NCBI GenBank assembly: GCA_013397865.1
Contig: VZTI01005243.1
Span: 949,870 to 1,013,869 of the forward strand
DNA length: 64,000 nt
Reading direction: 5' to 3'
DNA from: Struthidea cinerea
Lineage: Eukaryota > Chordata > Aves > Passeriformes > Corcoracidae
Made by a program: the position numbers and the translations under genes
Shown: in pieces, positions 48,946 through 62,925 of the stretch
How positions within the stretch are numbered: the stretch's first letter is position 1
How the letters are laid out: each line of letters starts with the position of its first letter
The notes under the pieces: model-generated
Databases searched by the model: none
What the model saw: only the letters and a program-made list of their open reading frames with translations
Told to the model about the DNA's origin: nothing

Positions 48946-51900
48946 AAGAAGCAGATGGGACTGCTGCTGTTAAGTATGCATATATTGTTTTTAAAAGTCT
49001 GAAGTTTCACTTCTCAGGTGTTGTGTTCTGTAAAGAACTAGCATATAAACACATTTTTGGCAGTGAGTAAACATTCCAGCTAGAATGCCAATATCAGTGT
49101 ATCAGTGGGAAGTAAACAACTCTTGATTTACTGTGTCTCAAATGGAAGAACTCAAACACAAACCTGTAATCTCCACAAAAATTACCACCATATCACACCA
49201 CAGCAAAGACTGCTTGTGATAGACATGTCATGTTTAAGACTGAAGATCACAATTTATCTGTATTTGTGATAGCTATTAGGTGGGCAGATGTCTATGAGTT
49301 GAGAGGACAGAGATACACAGGAAGTGACTTTGCAGCTGATGGAAATGACTTGGGAAATCTTTTAGTGTCATTGATTCCTCTTTCTAGATTTCAATTTCAT
49401 TACCTTGCTCTGCCAGTTGAACTTCCCATACCTTAGTTTCTCATTTTCTTTCCTAACAAATAATGGTGTATTAGTTGAGGTGTGAATTTTTTTAAAGCAT
49501 GACTTTCTACGCATTTATAAAATGCTTAAAACAACAAAATCCTATTCCACCATAGGCTTTTGAAGGACTAAAAAAGCAATCTATGGATTGCAAGAGCTTT
49601 CAAAAATACCTGAAAGAAAAGTTTTGGGGTGATCAGCTTAAGACACTTAAATCAACATCAGATTTAAGTGCCAACTCAAAAAATCTTTAAAAAGGTGAAC
49701 TGAAGGAACCACATCTAAAAAAAACCCTCAGCACTTCAATGTCCTCAAGGTAATTCCATACACTTTACGGACGTGAATCACCCGTTAGCATGGCACATGA
49801 GTTTCACTAGGGTTTTTATTCTAAATACAGAACACACATATCGAGGTCCTTTATGTAATTTTAAAAATTACTCCACACCCAAACTAAACTAATCTACCAT
49901 GAATGACCTAGAGCTCCTTTGATTCCATTACAGTCAGCAGGCATGCAAGCAAACGCAGTGTTCCAAGTGCTGGGGGAGAACTGTATACTTTGGACTGACA
50001 GGCCACTTTATTTCAAACTCAATGAATAAACAAATCTGTTCCAATTAGTAAGTACTAAGGATTCCTGCAATAGCTTGTATTTACAAACTGGAACACATTA
50101 AATGCTAAGAAAGAATGTGGAGTATGCAACAACATAAAAATACAAATATTTATCATTTATTTTAAATAATAAGGTCAAAATTTTCCAGGAAAGTTTGATA
50201 TAGGAGTCAGAGAGACTGGCTTCAGAAAAGGTCTTAATTTCAAAGAGGTTTGCTGTTATCAATGATTGTTTTCATAATTACTTTGTATTTTCTAGAACAG
50301 GAGGCTACTTTTCATAATATTTTCTGACAAAAATAAGAGTTGAGGAGATTTATCACTGTGGAGCGATTAAAAATGGAAATAATGAAACCAAAATCATCAT
50401 GCACAGTCACACAGACTGCCCTCAGGGCACTTGAATGCTCACATGATTTCACTGAAGATATCTAAATAGAGCCCTGGAATGATACTCAAGACTTAAATTT
50501 TCACCCTGTTTCTCCACTTACCTCCAAACCATGTAATTTAAACTTTTGGTGCCTCCTGCTACAGCTAAACTACTTATTGATAGCATTCATGTATGCAGAG
50601 TATCAGATATAGTTTGCAGCTGGTCTTCCCCAGAAAGGTAGTATGTTTATTAGGGTTTTTAGTCTAGATCATGTGTTATGGAAATTTAACTCTGACACTA
50701 TTCAGGAGAACTCCAAAACTTTGCAAGGAGACTTTGTCCTACATTTCTGAGTGGGATTGGTTTTGGTGCAGGTAAAGTGCTGGCAGTTACCTAGAGCTGG
50801 CGATTCCCAGCACACAACTGGAAATGAGTAATGACCAGAGCTGCCAGAAATCAAATGTGCTCCTGTGATTGACTTTACAGGAAGGATCAGGGTGTGGGAG
50901 ATGACAGCTCCAGCTGGCAATCAGTGCAATATATACCCTTAGCTGTAGCTGTCTGCCACAGCTTTCCTTCCACTTCTCACCTACACTTGAGAGCAGCAAA
51001 ACCAGCAAGTTGGTCTCTCTTCCATTTTTAAACTGTGTATGCCACTTTTATGGACATGGGTTTAATTTTGTCTTTTGCTCTTAAAAAGGGCTGACCTGCT
51101 AGCTAGGAAGCATTTAACTACTTTAAATTTTGTTTAATGAGAAAGGCAAATAAAATTCTACTTTTGCTTCTATTTTTAGTAAGAATTTTTTAGCGGACTG
51201 ATGGAAAGCTGACTTGAAAATTGGATTACCTTCCTCCCAGTTTATTTCAAGATTTCAAGTGACTAAAAATAGTTGGCCCTCTTCCTTACCAAATAAAAAA
51301 AAAAAAGGAGCCCCTGTTGACCAAAAGCAACACAGAGAACTATGTGGTTGCTGTGACTATTAGTGCTACTTCCTCCTACTGATTGTACTCTTAAAATCAG
51401 AGCTCTCACTATTACAACTAATGATGCTGTAAAAGTAGCCTACAATACCACCATCATTACATTTCCTAATTGCATCATTGAGAACAGTGAACACAACTGT
51501 TCGAAGGTCACAAACTGTGACGTCAGTGGCATTGTAAGGGTGTGGCTTGGGACATATTTTGACTCACTATTTGTAAATGATCAGCCTAATGACCAGTCCG
51601 AAACTGAGCTACTTCATCAGAGTGTAAGATGTTTACCATTTTTCAGAAATTTTTCTAATTATTTAAGTAGTATTCATACATTAGTAACAAAAATGCAATG
51701 CTGCTTTCTTCCTATATGCACTGAATAGTTTACTTTTAAAACATAGTGTGACAAACACAATCTCTGGTAGTGCCACAGTATCTTTCCAGAATTGCTGTCA
51801 GCTGTCAAGACTGCACTGCCCTAGGCTATATCTTTGCCCATGGGAAACAATAAGCAGGAACTTGCAGATATAACAGAATGATTTCTTTTTGAAACACATA

Positions 51901-54900
51901 GAAGTTAAAATGGTAAGCTCTTAATGTACTTCTAATCACAACTTTTGGTTGAGTCTATGAAATAATTTGAGAGCTAAGACAATGTGACAGTTTCTTCAGT
52001 CCATCTGTAAATACTGATTTTTCATCTGGGGACTTGGTGCTTTGCTGTTCCTGAGTTTTCAGCCCAGCTGGTAATGTGAGCCATTTCTGAGTTCCACTTC
52101 TACTTCCGCAGTTAAAAAATAGCAGCAAGAGTCCTTACTATACGTATTTGAGAGAACTACACTGGTTATCGACTGTGGAGTTACCATCAGATAGAAATGC
52201 TCAGACATAGATGAAAAGCAAGACAAATAGGAAGCTTTACCTCCCAAATTCTTGTGTAATTTGAGAGGAAAAAGTAACCTGACTTAACAAACCAGGCTGA
52301 AAGGTGTCTACTAGTCTTGCAATGTGTAATCCCCTCACTCTTGTGTTCTCTCTCTACTGTGAATACATTGGTGCATCACACAGTCAAATCGGCAGCATTT
52401 AACATACAGCTAGAAAATAAGTAAAGGATACCCTTCCATTTTGCCCCATCCTTGTGGACTGACAAAATTTTCCAGTCACAACTCCATACAACAGTCAGAC
52501 CAGAAAAACAATCACTGTCAATAATCACATGATTGCCTCAAATAGAAACCCACCTGATGAGAGGAGGCAAGCCAAAACCGTAAGAGGTGGGGGGAAGCTG
52601 ATGGAAAGGGAGTTGGGTTAATGGTTTCCGCTGGACATGCCTCTGATGGTGCAAGGGTACCTTTGTGGGAGGATATTCTGGCCTGCTCAGGGAAAGATTG
52701 CCCACCATGAGATAGTTGGGGAAAATAGTTGAACATGGTAAGACAGTGCACAGGACAGAGGTAGAATGAAAATGGACAAGTCATTGATACCTTTCACACA
52801 AATTTCTCAGAGTACCCTCATCTATCTTTGGAACACATCCTACTGTAAATATGACATTCTACAGTAAATATGACTAATTCATAGTCCTCTATCAGTCAGC
52901 TACTTTGCTCATACTACCTTGCTTTTCCTTTTCCGGGTTAGTGATTCAGTGAAGAGCTTCCTGCACTTTAAAGTCAACAAGCAGTTTTATGACAAACCTC
53001 CTCAGTACAGTGTGTTACATGCACCTCAGCAAACAGAATGGCAGAAGTGCATACGGCTTCACTAATTTCAGAACTGAGATACAAAAATTACATAGGACAA
53101 GGAAACACATACTATAGGTGAGAACATAATTTATCCCACTGCCTTTATGCCTGGAGGCTGGATCACCACTGAGTTGGTACTTGAGCAGACAGCACGATAG
53201 TGCTGCTCAGACAATCTGGTGGTGAGCCTTGGCATAAGAGAGTTGCAAGAGAACTGGGGGTCAATGACATTTGCTCTATGGATTTGAGACAGTGGTACAG
53301 TCCACAGAAAAGCAGCTTGGAAATGTTTGTAACTTGTCTGGCTGTGCTGCAGAGATTTGAGTGGGGTTCACACTTTTGATCTGCCTACGGGGCAATCCAG
53401 TAGCAACACAACTTGTATAAATATATCCCAAAAGCTTTAAGCACAAGTTCTTCCCTGCTGCCAGCATAGCTGGGGCAGCTTGAGCTCTGCATGGCCAGAA
53501 GGGACTCCAGGCCTAACACTGAAACCTCCACGTCCCTACAGCTCTACTAGATGGAGCTAAGTTAGCAAATGTAAAGCTGCCTCAGGAGTACCTATACCAA
53601 CTGTGCTTCCCATCTGGATTGCAGGACATTTCAGATACAGTTTGCAGGGAGTTAGCTAGTTCTTTTTAGGTTCTGTCCTAAAACAGCTATGTTCCTTAAT
53701 GTCTGTCAAATCTAGCAAGAACTGGACATGGTGTGTGGCAGCTACAAATCTTTCTTCCAAAGCCTGCTTGTTTTATTACTTTTCACAATAATAAAGAATT
53801 TACCTGCCTCAATCTTCCTATATTTAAATGGTCACTTTGGTTATTCAGCTAGTAATTAAATAATTTTAAGAACTTCTTTTTGTTTGCTACTATTTTATTT
53901 CAAAAATATTTTTAAAAAGCCAGCCCAAACCATATTCTTTCTTTTTTTTACCCAAGAAGATATCTTAATCAATTTCAGCTGTATTTACATACTTCTTGTC
54001 AGGATTAATTCTAGATTACAAGATAAACCAACAATGAATTTGAACTCCTCAAGGAATTTATTTCAACACACTGGACTATTCTTATCATACTTTAAAAATC
54101 TTTAAAAACTAAACAAAACTGTACAGCCCACTCTTGTTTATCCTGAATTAGTTCAAACACAACTTGACCGAATGCCCATGCAATGTCACGCAGCAGGATG
54201 CACTGGTGAGTTCTGCGATGTTGCAGATTAGCAGTGAGAATACACAAGGCATTTTATTGAGAAGCTCATACTGCTAGCATTCCCTGAAACATATGTATTT
54301 GCAAATTCTGGCTCATTCGGAAGGGCGAAAATAAACAGTTTCCATAACAGGACAGAAAATAATATGCAGTATACCTTGCCTTTTAGTACAACACCAGGTA
54401 ATTAAGGTCCTTGCTTTAGAGTTTGACAATTTCTTTTATTCTGTTATCACAGACTACTTTTAAACATATTGCAGAAACCCTGCTTTCTGCATCTCTTTGG
54501 AGTAACACAGAATTTATTCCCTGTGAGGACACAATGTCATTTCAACCCATCACTCTATCATGTCAGATAAATTCTAGAATTAATATGGTATAAATTTATT
54601 TCATTTATTGCTGCTTGAGTAGCAATACCCAGCTACACCTTACTTGCAGGTGAGAACTGGTTTATTGATCTATCTGGAACTCCAAGAAAAGATATTTCCT
54701 CCCAAAAAGATCCTAGGTTTAGTTCCTATCCTACCAGACCAGTGAAGGGGAAAGATGAACTCTAGCATTCCTCCATGAAACTATTTCTCTTTACATCTTT
54801 TCCAGGTGTGGCAGATACTTTTGATCTTCATGGAATAATACTTTGTGGAACATTCTGCTACTTTTTGAGGCAAGCAGCTGCATTAAAAAAATTTGTTCTT

Positions 54901-57000
54901 CTTAGATGGCCTTCATGAAATTATTCCCATGAGAGGATTAATAATTTTTAATTAAAGAAATCAAATTTATTAATTGTGCAGGCAAAATAATTAATTTTAC
55001 TAGTAGAGAGAATTGAAGCAGACTATAATTTCACAATGGCAACTCATTCCTGTCTCAAAAATGGAACAAGCTTCCGGATGTCTAGTAGTTCCTAATTCTT
55101 GTAAAGTCAAAACTATCAACTTTTTGTTCTCATGTTTTGAAGCTGATTGTTCATAAGCATTTAAAAACACAACTTGAAAACAGAACTCAATTATGTCAAG
55201 TCAGAGAAAAAGAGTTAAACCTGGACTTCATTTCTAACATTTTATTTTGAAACAAGAACAATGAAAAAGAACTAAATTTGCATGAAGTTCCATCAGAGGC
55301 AATGAACTCAACTTTTAATATCATCCATTCTAAGGTATTTGCTTTTTGTCCAAGAAACAGAAAAAATTCTTCAGAAATATCCTGATCAAGTGAATCGCAC
55401 CTCAACAGGGAGCTTGCCCTACATTACTTTCTTTCACAGCTGCAAACATATGCCCATCTCTCATTTACATTCATGACCTCCCAAGCAAGCCATAGGAACT
55501 CAAAAAAGTAGTAGGGAGGTGCAGTCATTGATATGAATAAATGGCTGTAATGCTAAAGATATGGTTGTTTCCAGCAGCTGTTTCCAGCACCAGTCTTTGC
55601 TGTCTGTGGTACTCCTGAAAATTGCTGATGGGTACATTGACCCAGTGTGCCTGAAAATTACTTTACTTCTCCCTGGAAGGCTGGAGGGGAGATGGTTGAG
55701 CTTATCTTTCTCTTTGACTGCTCTGTATGTTTTCACATTGCTAGGCGTCAAAAAGTTTTAGGGGTTTTTGTTTTTAGATCACTGGAAATAGCAGAATGAG
55801 GACTAAATAAAAACCCAGCCCTCTTCAGGCAGCAGTTCCGGAAACCTTGGGCTAAAATTCAAGCACTAGAATAATGGGCAGGTCTCTGTCCTGCTCTTCA
55901 ATCTGAATGCTTATGACCTTGAAAAATTTACTTTACTTTCCCCCTGCATTTATAGGTAAGAAGTTAAGGCAAATGAATACATGAGGCAGAGACAGGTAAG
56001 ATGCTCCTGTATGAGCATCTTCAGCTGACAAATAATATGCAGGTGTACTGAGGCCTGCATCTGACAGAGGTCTTTGTCTGGTGGCTATGCCTACTGCCAC
56101 ACACTTCAGAAAGAAATCTCATGGCTAGAAAGGGACCTGTGAAAATGCAGTATCTTCCTGCACCTGGAAACAACTCAATTAGCTGCTTTCAGGGAATGAA
56201 TTGACAGTGATTCGTCAGAAGGCTGAACTACTGGGGAAGAATCTGCTAGCAGAGCTTTTTTTACAGCAGGAGAAAAAGAATTAAGAAAAGTACTTTCCCA
56301 GGAAGTGAAAGAAACAGAAATTTCCTGCTGCCACTAAACATGGTGTTCTTGTTTATGTGTCTGAAGGAAATGGGGAAGTTGCCCTGATACACCTAAAAAA
56401 ATCTGTGGGTAAGAGACATGTTTCTCTTCAATATCTGACTTCTAGTCTGTTAAACTTCATTGCAGAGAGCTGTGCATACCCTGGCTAATAAGCTTACAGT
56501 TAGGGGAGACAGCACCTAATTTTTGCTTGCTGATAGGCTGGATAAAGCGAAGAGGTCCACTGTAAGAAAATGAGTTATATAAGCACAATATAAACAGCCA
56601 TCAAGGAGTGGTTCCAGCTGTTCATCTTATCTGCTCCCAACCATTTTATCTTCAACCTGCATCTCCAAGGAGAGGGTGAAATAATTCTGCTCTTTCAATT
56701 CTTAAGCAGATAACATTTGCCTGTTCACAATACCATGCGGCTCAGAAATAGCAGAGTGCAGGAAGAGGCAAAAACTTCTATTTGTGAACCTGGCCTAGTA
56801 CAGGAAAGGACAATGCATTTTGTTCACTCAATGACTTTTCACTGATACACTGTAAAAAATCTCCCTAAAGCGAATGAGGTGCCTTAGCTACTTGGCAACA
56901 CAAGATCTTTCCAGTGAGTCTTCAACTACTAACTCTTCCTCGCAACTTGAACTAACTACTTCAGCATGTACTAATATCTTCACAGTTCCCCAAAGGCTAG
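48946..57000. other. AT-rich non-coding stretch
   Basis: These 8 kb lack any gene I can recognise. A 121-codon + frame at 51363-51728 has no family resemblance. A 17-bp near-tandem duplication (CTACAGTAAATATGAC type) lies at 52841-52874. A cluster of TAAT/ATTA motifs lies at about 54936-55004. A MIR-like remnant near 55.9 kb is listed separately. Confidence 0.6.
55885..55975 (-). repeat. possible MIR-like remnant, reverse orientation
   Basis: The run 'tgaccttgaaaaatttactt' followed by 'tactttccccctgcatttat' follows the reverse strand of MIR ('tgaccttgggcaagtcactt', 'cctcagtttccccatctgta'). On + its pyrimidine-rich part forms a good splice acceptor, a known property of reversed MIR copies. 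Boundaries are uncertain. Confidence 0.4.
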
Positions 57001-57600
57001 GAATCATAGAACGGTTTGCGTTGGAAAGGATCTTAAACATCATCTTGTTCCAACCCCCTCTGCCATGGGCTGCGACACACATCACTAGATCAGGTTGCTC
57101 AGAGCCCCATCCAACCTGGCCTTGAACACTGTCAGAGGTGGGGCCTCCACAACTTCTCTGGGTAAACCTGTTCCAGTGCCTCACCACCCTCCCAGCAAAG
57201 AATTTCTTCCTACTATCTAATCTAAACTTACTCCTTCAGCTTGAAGCCACTCCCCCTTGGTCTTTCACTACATACTCTTGAAAAAGTCTCTCTCCACATG
57301 TCTTATGGACCCCCTTCAGGTCCATAAGTTGTGGAAGGCCACAACTAGGTCATCCCGAAGCCTTCTCTTCATGAGGCTAAACAATCCCAGATCTCTCTGC
57401 CTTGCCTTGTAGACACTTCCTCCCTCTAATGACCTTTCCATTCTCTGGACTTGCTCCAACAGGTCTATGTCCTTCCTTTTCTGGGGACACCAGAGCTGGA
57501 CACAGCACTCCAGGTGGGGTCTCACCAGAGCGGACTAGAGGGGGGCAATCACTTCCCTCAACTTCCTCCCCACACTGCTTTTGATGCAGCCCAGGATGTG
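57001..57600 (-). mobile_element. CR1 LINE, 5'-truncated 3' fragment
   Basis: This is a clear CR1 3' end in reverse orientation. On + it begins 'aatcatagaacggtttgcgt', the reversed CR1 tail, passes 'ggttgctcagagccccatcc' and 'aagaatttcttcctactatc', and ends near 'tttgatgcagcccaggatgt'. Read on -, it encodes RPHLECCVQLWCPQKRKD and DLLEQVQRM, then DLGLFSLMKRRLRDDLVVAF, as at the end of CR1 ORF2. A short internal stretch between VQR and LGLF is shortened and altered compared with the usual form. The reading frame is broken, so the copy is dead. Confidence 0.96.
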
Positions 57601-60600
57601 AAAGGATATCCGAAAGGAAGCTCAGGATAGGAAAGATGTTGTCAAGTCATGAAATCTAAAACTAACAAGGCTACTATTGTTTCAGTTCTTTTCTGTCAGC
57701 CCTTAAGAGCAGAATTTGTCAGGAAGCCTGTGTGCTTGCAAAGGGGCTCCACTGTCTGTGATCCCACAGCTCTTGCCAACTAACCCAATTCCTCAACTGC
57801 ACTCTGTGAGCTTCCACGCTATGGCAATACAGGTGTAGGATATCGGCATTCCTGACTGAATAACTTCCAAAAGTTTTTAATTTTCTGTACTATGCAAATT
57901 TTTTCAGCATTATAAAATGAGAGCAATACACTTACAAAACCCCAGCATGCTCACAAGCAGCTTGCCTGGCTCCTGTAGATGCTCACAGAACTACGGGAGA
58001 TCTGCTAGTTGAAGAAATACCTTAAAAACAGCACTTAAGCCAAGCAAGATCTGAAAAAGAGGGGAAAAAACCTTAGGATGGGCTAACACAAAATACATTA
58101 GTGTATGTTAGCACAGTACAAACACCAACAACTACTTGGTTTCCTAACTAAACAGATACTAATAGACACATGCAAAGTACACCAATATGGTAACTGGATA
58201 TGACACGATCAGTTTCTTGTGTTGTTATGGTTTTTGTAAGTGTCAGAATGTAGACAGCCTAAATCATCATATCTGAGAGAGAGAGAAGCCACAAAGAAAG
58301 GTGCTGCAACAGTCAGGATATGACAGATGAAGGCATCAGCAATGATTCCAATAAAAATGAAGTTATGGTCAACCAGACTTATGTGAGTGGACTACAGGGC
58401 AAAGTGGTACCAGGAGTTCCATAAAAATAGGCATTTCTGGTACAATACATAGTGAGAGTGACACTCTAAATTCATGTTGCTGGCAGTTGGTCTCACATAA
58501 GGCCCCAGGCCTTGAAATCTCCATTTACTAATTGCATCTGATTAAACTGTTTTGCATATATTATTCCCATTCCTCACTTCTAAAGAAGTGTTTCCATATA
58601 TTTCTCATCCAAAGCCCTGTATTTAGAACCTTATTTTTCAATGACCATTTCCTTCTCCTCCCCTTTCCTTGACTAAGTTACCCAGCCCTTCCTCTAGTTT
58701 TCTCTCCTGGGGTGGTATCCAGGCTCCCTCACTTCCTTCATGACCAAGCGGAAAATTTTGTATTGGAGTGTGGAGGAAAGATAAAGGAAGGAGAATGGGA
58801 GAGATCAGGATTGATTGGTGTGCTGTGCATGATCCTGTGTTCTTCATATGACACCAAGAGAACTTCTTGATCATGTTTCAGAGTGAAATCTTGTCACTGT
58901 TTCTCATGTTGAATAATCCTCTATTCCTCACTCCAATGGAATGAAGAACAAAGAGGCTTGGACACGCAATTTCAGATCCAGCAGGTGCTCAGAGTTAGTG
59001 CTGTTGCATCCAGGGAAGTGAATTTTGCATGCTTATGTCCCTTACTCTGCAGTGGAAGCCACTGCACCACCCGTTGCTGAACCCCTTCTAGCCAAGATGA
59101 TACCTGTAACACTTAAACACGTTCCCAACGTTAATGGAGAAACTCACATGTCGACAAACTTATCCCCCTGCTAAACGAGCTACCTAACATTTAATATGTT
59201 CCATAACCCTAGAAATCAGTTAGCCATTACATACAGACTACAGAGTCTAACTAAATGGTCCAAACCACATCTACCTGCTACAAAATTCGACCCATTTATA
59301 TGTAGCTAGTAATGACTCTAACCAAAATGTTAGCAGGTCCAAAACAAGCATTACCAAAAGTCCTACTAATTTTTCTTTAAATTTAAGTCAAATGTAGGTA
59401 GATATTATAATTACAAAAAATGAAAATCGGGAAAAGGATAAAAATATTTCTGTGAACAACTGACATGAAAAATATTTAACATTCTAAGCACTATGTCATC
59501 AACTACATGCAGGGTCACAGCACTTGGACTGCCTGTTGGACAACTTCAGATCTGTGTGATTTTTCACAGCAACTTCTGGCATTATTTTGGAAATCTGGAC
59601 GCCAAAACTTGCTGCCACAAACCTTCACATAAATTAGTGTGTGGATGAATGACATGAAAGATCTTTTTTTAATATTTATTTTTGTTAAATTTTAAAGTAT
59701 ATATAACAACTGGATTAAAAAAAAAGGAAAGCAGCAGAAAACCTAATGAGTAGAGAACAATTCTGTACTGGACATATGAAACCCAGTAGGAAAGATCACA
59801 TATGCGGAGCATCTTCGGTTTAAACTTAGCTGAGGTTTGTTCAATTCCTACCCAAGAATTAAGGCTTTGTTTAGAAAAGGCTGCTCTGAGTCACTGTGCA
59901 CACCTACTGGGTCATGAGCCTGGAGAGGACACGTGCTGCAAATGCCTCAGCACATCCCTTCAGCTGCAAAACTGAACTAGCCGGAAAAGCTCAGGTAGGT
60001 TACAGTGATGGTGTCCATTGACCTCTCCAAGTGGGATAAGTCATGGAATTGCAAAACAGCAGGTGCAACACCTGGCATCTCCAGCATAGCCCACAGAAAG
60101 ACAGACCGCACATCTGGGTTGTGGCACTCATACTTCCAAAATGCCCAGAGGATGGTGATCTGTTAAGTGCAGGAAAAAAGTACAAGACTTAGAGAAAATT
60201 AGAAGAATTATCCTCCCAGTGAAGTAAGTGGGGGAAAGTTGTAATTATCCCTGTCTGGAATCTGGGCTGTTGCGGTTAATATCCCTGTTCTCGTCAATAG
60301 TTCAGTGAATTTCCCAGTGGCTGCAGCAACCATGACTTCAGTTTTATATTCCACACGCTAGAAACACATTTGGACCCTGGCTCAACACTGACTCAGTGGG
60401 CAAGGTGCCGCTGACTGAATCACAAATACCACTTCCTGCGGGACTCTTGCTGCCTGTAGTATTTCCAAGGATTGCTTGGCTGGTTAGCTGAAAATCAGCC
60501 TCATAACTGAAGACAATAACGTTGCAGAATAAACAAGTTTGTGTAGCATTTGTTCAAAATACACTATTCCATCCCATAGTCTTTGAATGAGGTTATTAAA

Positions 60601-62755
60601 ATGCAGTAACATTTAGTGTTACACGACATTTTTTCTTAGGAAGATAAAATAAGGGGTTTATTTCAAAAGAAAACTGAGAAAGCACGTCTATCTTGATGTT
60701 TCTCTTGCTTTATGTCCTTCTTCAATGGCATGGCAAACCATTTCATTATAACAGAATGGACTTCTTATTGAATAGGCTAATTTTTCCTTATCAGGAAGTC
60801 ATGATAGCTCAAACTTCCTGAGAGTCAGAGTTCCATATCTTTGGCTGAACAACACTTTTAGAAAGAGACAAAACCAAAACAAGCAACTCTTAGGTCACTG
60901 TAATATTACACATCTTTAAAACAAGTAAGTTACTAGTGGGGAAATTTTACATGGTACTATTATCAGAAATTACAGAAATCAGCTCATAAATTCATTGCGA
61001 AGTCTCTGGTCAACAATGCTGATAAATGTACTTGCTGTTATGATATGCAAAAGGAAGACAGCAGTCTCTTCCTCTTGGTGGTTGACTGTTGGCTGCAAGT
61101 AGCCAAATGACTAATTCCTATCGAGGATCAGTAAGTTTATCATGAGGTCATGCCTGCTTGCCAGTCCAAACCACTTCAGCTGTACATGGGACAGCAGAGC
61201 TGTTTCTGCAACCCTGCAAAGCCCAGGCACTCTCCTACAGTTTTGTGACTATCCTGCTATGATTTCCATTAGCAAAGGTTTTGGCAAGTTGTGCTTAGAT
61301 GTTTGTCAAGTCCTAGGAATATGCATGAAATAAGGCTCATTAAGTAAGTAATGGATACTTCTCTTTAGATTTCTCATTGTTAGCCCAGTTCTAAGTTCTC
61401 CTTTGAGAGCTTATTTAAAATATATCTGACTACTTGCATGTCTGCCAAAGCAGGCAATATTTCACATCTTCTTTAATTGGCGATAAGTCACTTTTCCTTC
61501 TAAAAGGGACCAAAGACTTACCTAGTCTCAAGCCTCAATTAACTACTAGATTTCTGAAGGAGCTTGTCCAAAAGGAGAGTAGTGGAATGGGAAGGCAACT
61601 GTATAAGCCTAGCCATGAATTGCTAACACATTCAAATTTCTTTCTGAAGTTTAGTGCACAAGGAATTAGGACATTATTTTTGCCAGTGAAGTAACAGCAC
61701 TGACACCTTATTCTGTATCCCAACGATGAAAGTAAGAACCACTGGCAAACTTGAAATCTCAAATCAGAAATTCTCAGATGACCTAAGGTGGGCTGCATAT
61801 GTGCCAGGCACTAAGACTTGAACCGAATCTTTTGCATTTAAAACAATTTGAGCTTATACAGGCAGCCCAAATAGATCATAGCATTCCCAATATTCCTATG
61901 CATCTAAACCTACAGCTTCTAAGCATTTACTGTGGCATTTCCCATAGCCACAACCTAATAGTGTGCTGCAAATAATTGCCCTGCTGTGAAAAACAGGTTT
62001 CAGTAGAGATGAGATGACAATCATACTCTACAAGAAGTCAAGAGTTCACTGCTTCCTTCAGTCATTCATAAGATCTACCATTCTAAGGCTTTGAAACAGA
62101 GTAACAGACAGGGATACACTCCTATTGTTAATCACCTGTTTAAAATCAGTGCTTAGAAATACTTATGATGTCAAGAGCTAAAAAGAAAGTATGATGTTGA
62201 CTCCCAGCTGCTCAGCGTTTTGCCTCCTTCTTTTCCTAGAGAGACTTATTTAAAAGAAGTGTTACCATTGTTTCAGAAGGAAATTTTCGTGCCAGGATTC
62301 AGAGAACTACCTGTCAAACCAAAGGTTTCTCAGCACTCCCGGTGAGTCACAGCTCCTGGACTCTGCTGGCTCTAATAGCATTGGTCCAGTTAACATCTGA
62401 AGAAATTGTGTCGTAAATGAGTCACACCCGATGTTTAGGTATCTACTCTTATCTTCACTTTTATGAAATTGCTGTATGTCAATGCCATTTGTTAACAACC
62501 AAAACACAGCTTATACTATTCTCTTGCCTTTTGAATTGTCTGTACTACATACATATGTATTAAAACTCGTACTTATATTTTAATAGTTTAACAAGTTTTT
62601 TTTTGAAGATGCTAAAGGTAATGTTTGCCACTGTCTAGTCTGAAGTTACTTGCACAAACTGTTTCAATTTTTAGTACTTGATATACGCTTGCACAGAATT
62701 GAATGTCACATGCTCAGACTGTGGTTTTCTTATGTTCCTTAAATGATTGTGTCTT
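57601..62755. other. AT-rich non-coding stretch
   Basis: No recognisable gene. An A/C-rich, G-poor block at about 59085-59400 stands out and is described as a finding. Frames are all under 90 codons. Confidence 0.6.
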
Positions 62756-62925
62756 TCCTCTTTTTCTTTTTTTCTTTTTTTTTTCTTTAGGAATCAGTCT
62801 CCACAGCTAGAGAGAAAATGTCAAACATGCCTATAGAAGTCAATGCACAGAAACACAGAGGTCCAAGTGTGCCAAATTATCTTGCTCCAGAACTGAGAGC
62901 TGTGGAACCATAACTGGGCAGCAGT
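62756..62925 (+). other. exon-like interval with strong splice signals
   Basis: A long pyrimidine tract (about 62757-62788, almost pure T/C) ends in TTTAG at 62786-62790, an excellent 3' splice site. From 62791 a frame is open for exactly 40 codons to a TAA at 62911, including an internal ATG at 62818. Twelve bases after the stop, CAGT/GTGAGT at 62922-62931 forms a good 5' splice site, which gives a 135-bp internal exon (62791-62925). The encoded segment (SVSTAREKMSNMPIEVNAQK and on) matches no family I recognise. It could be a terminal coding exon, a UTR exon or part of a long non-coding RNA. Splice-like signals do arise by chance in 64 kb. Confidence 0.4.

Noticed and set aside
51363..51728. 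121-codon + frame
   Set aside because: It looked protein-like at first but has no recognisable motif, no good acceptor upstream and no conserved features visible.
57316..57525. 69-codon - frame as a host gene
   Set aside because: It is CR1 ORF2 sequence with an altered internal stretch.
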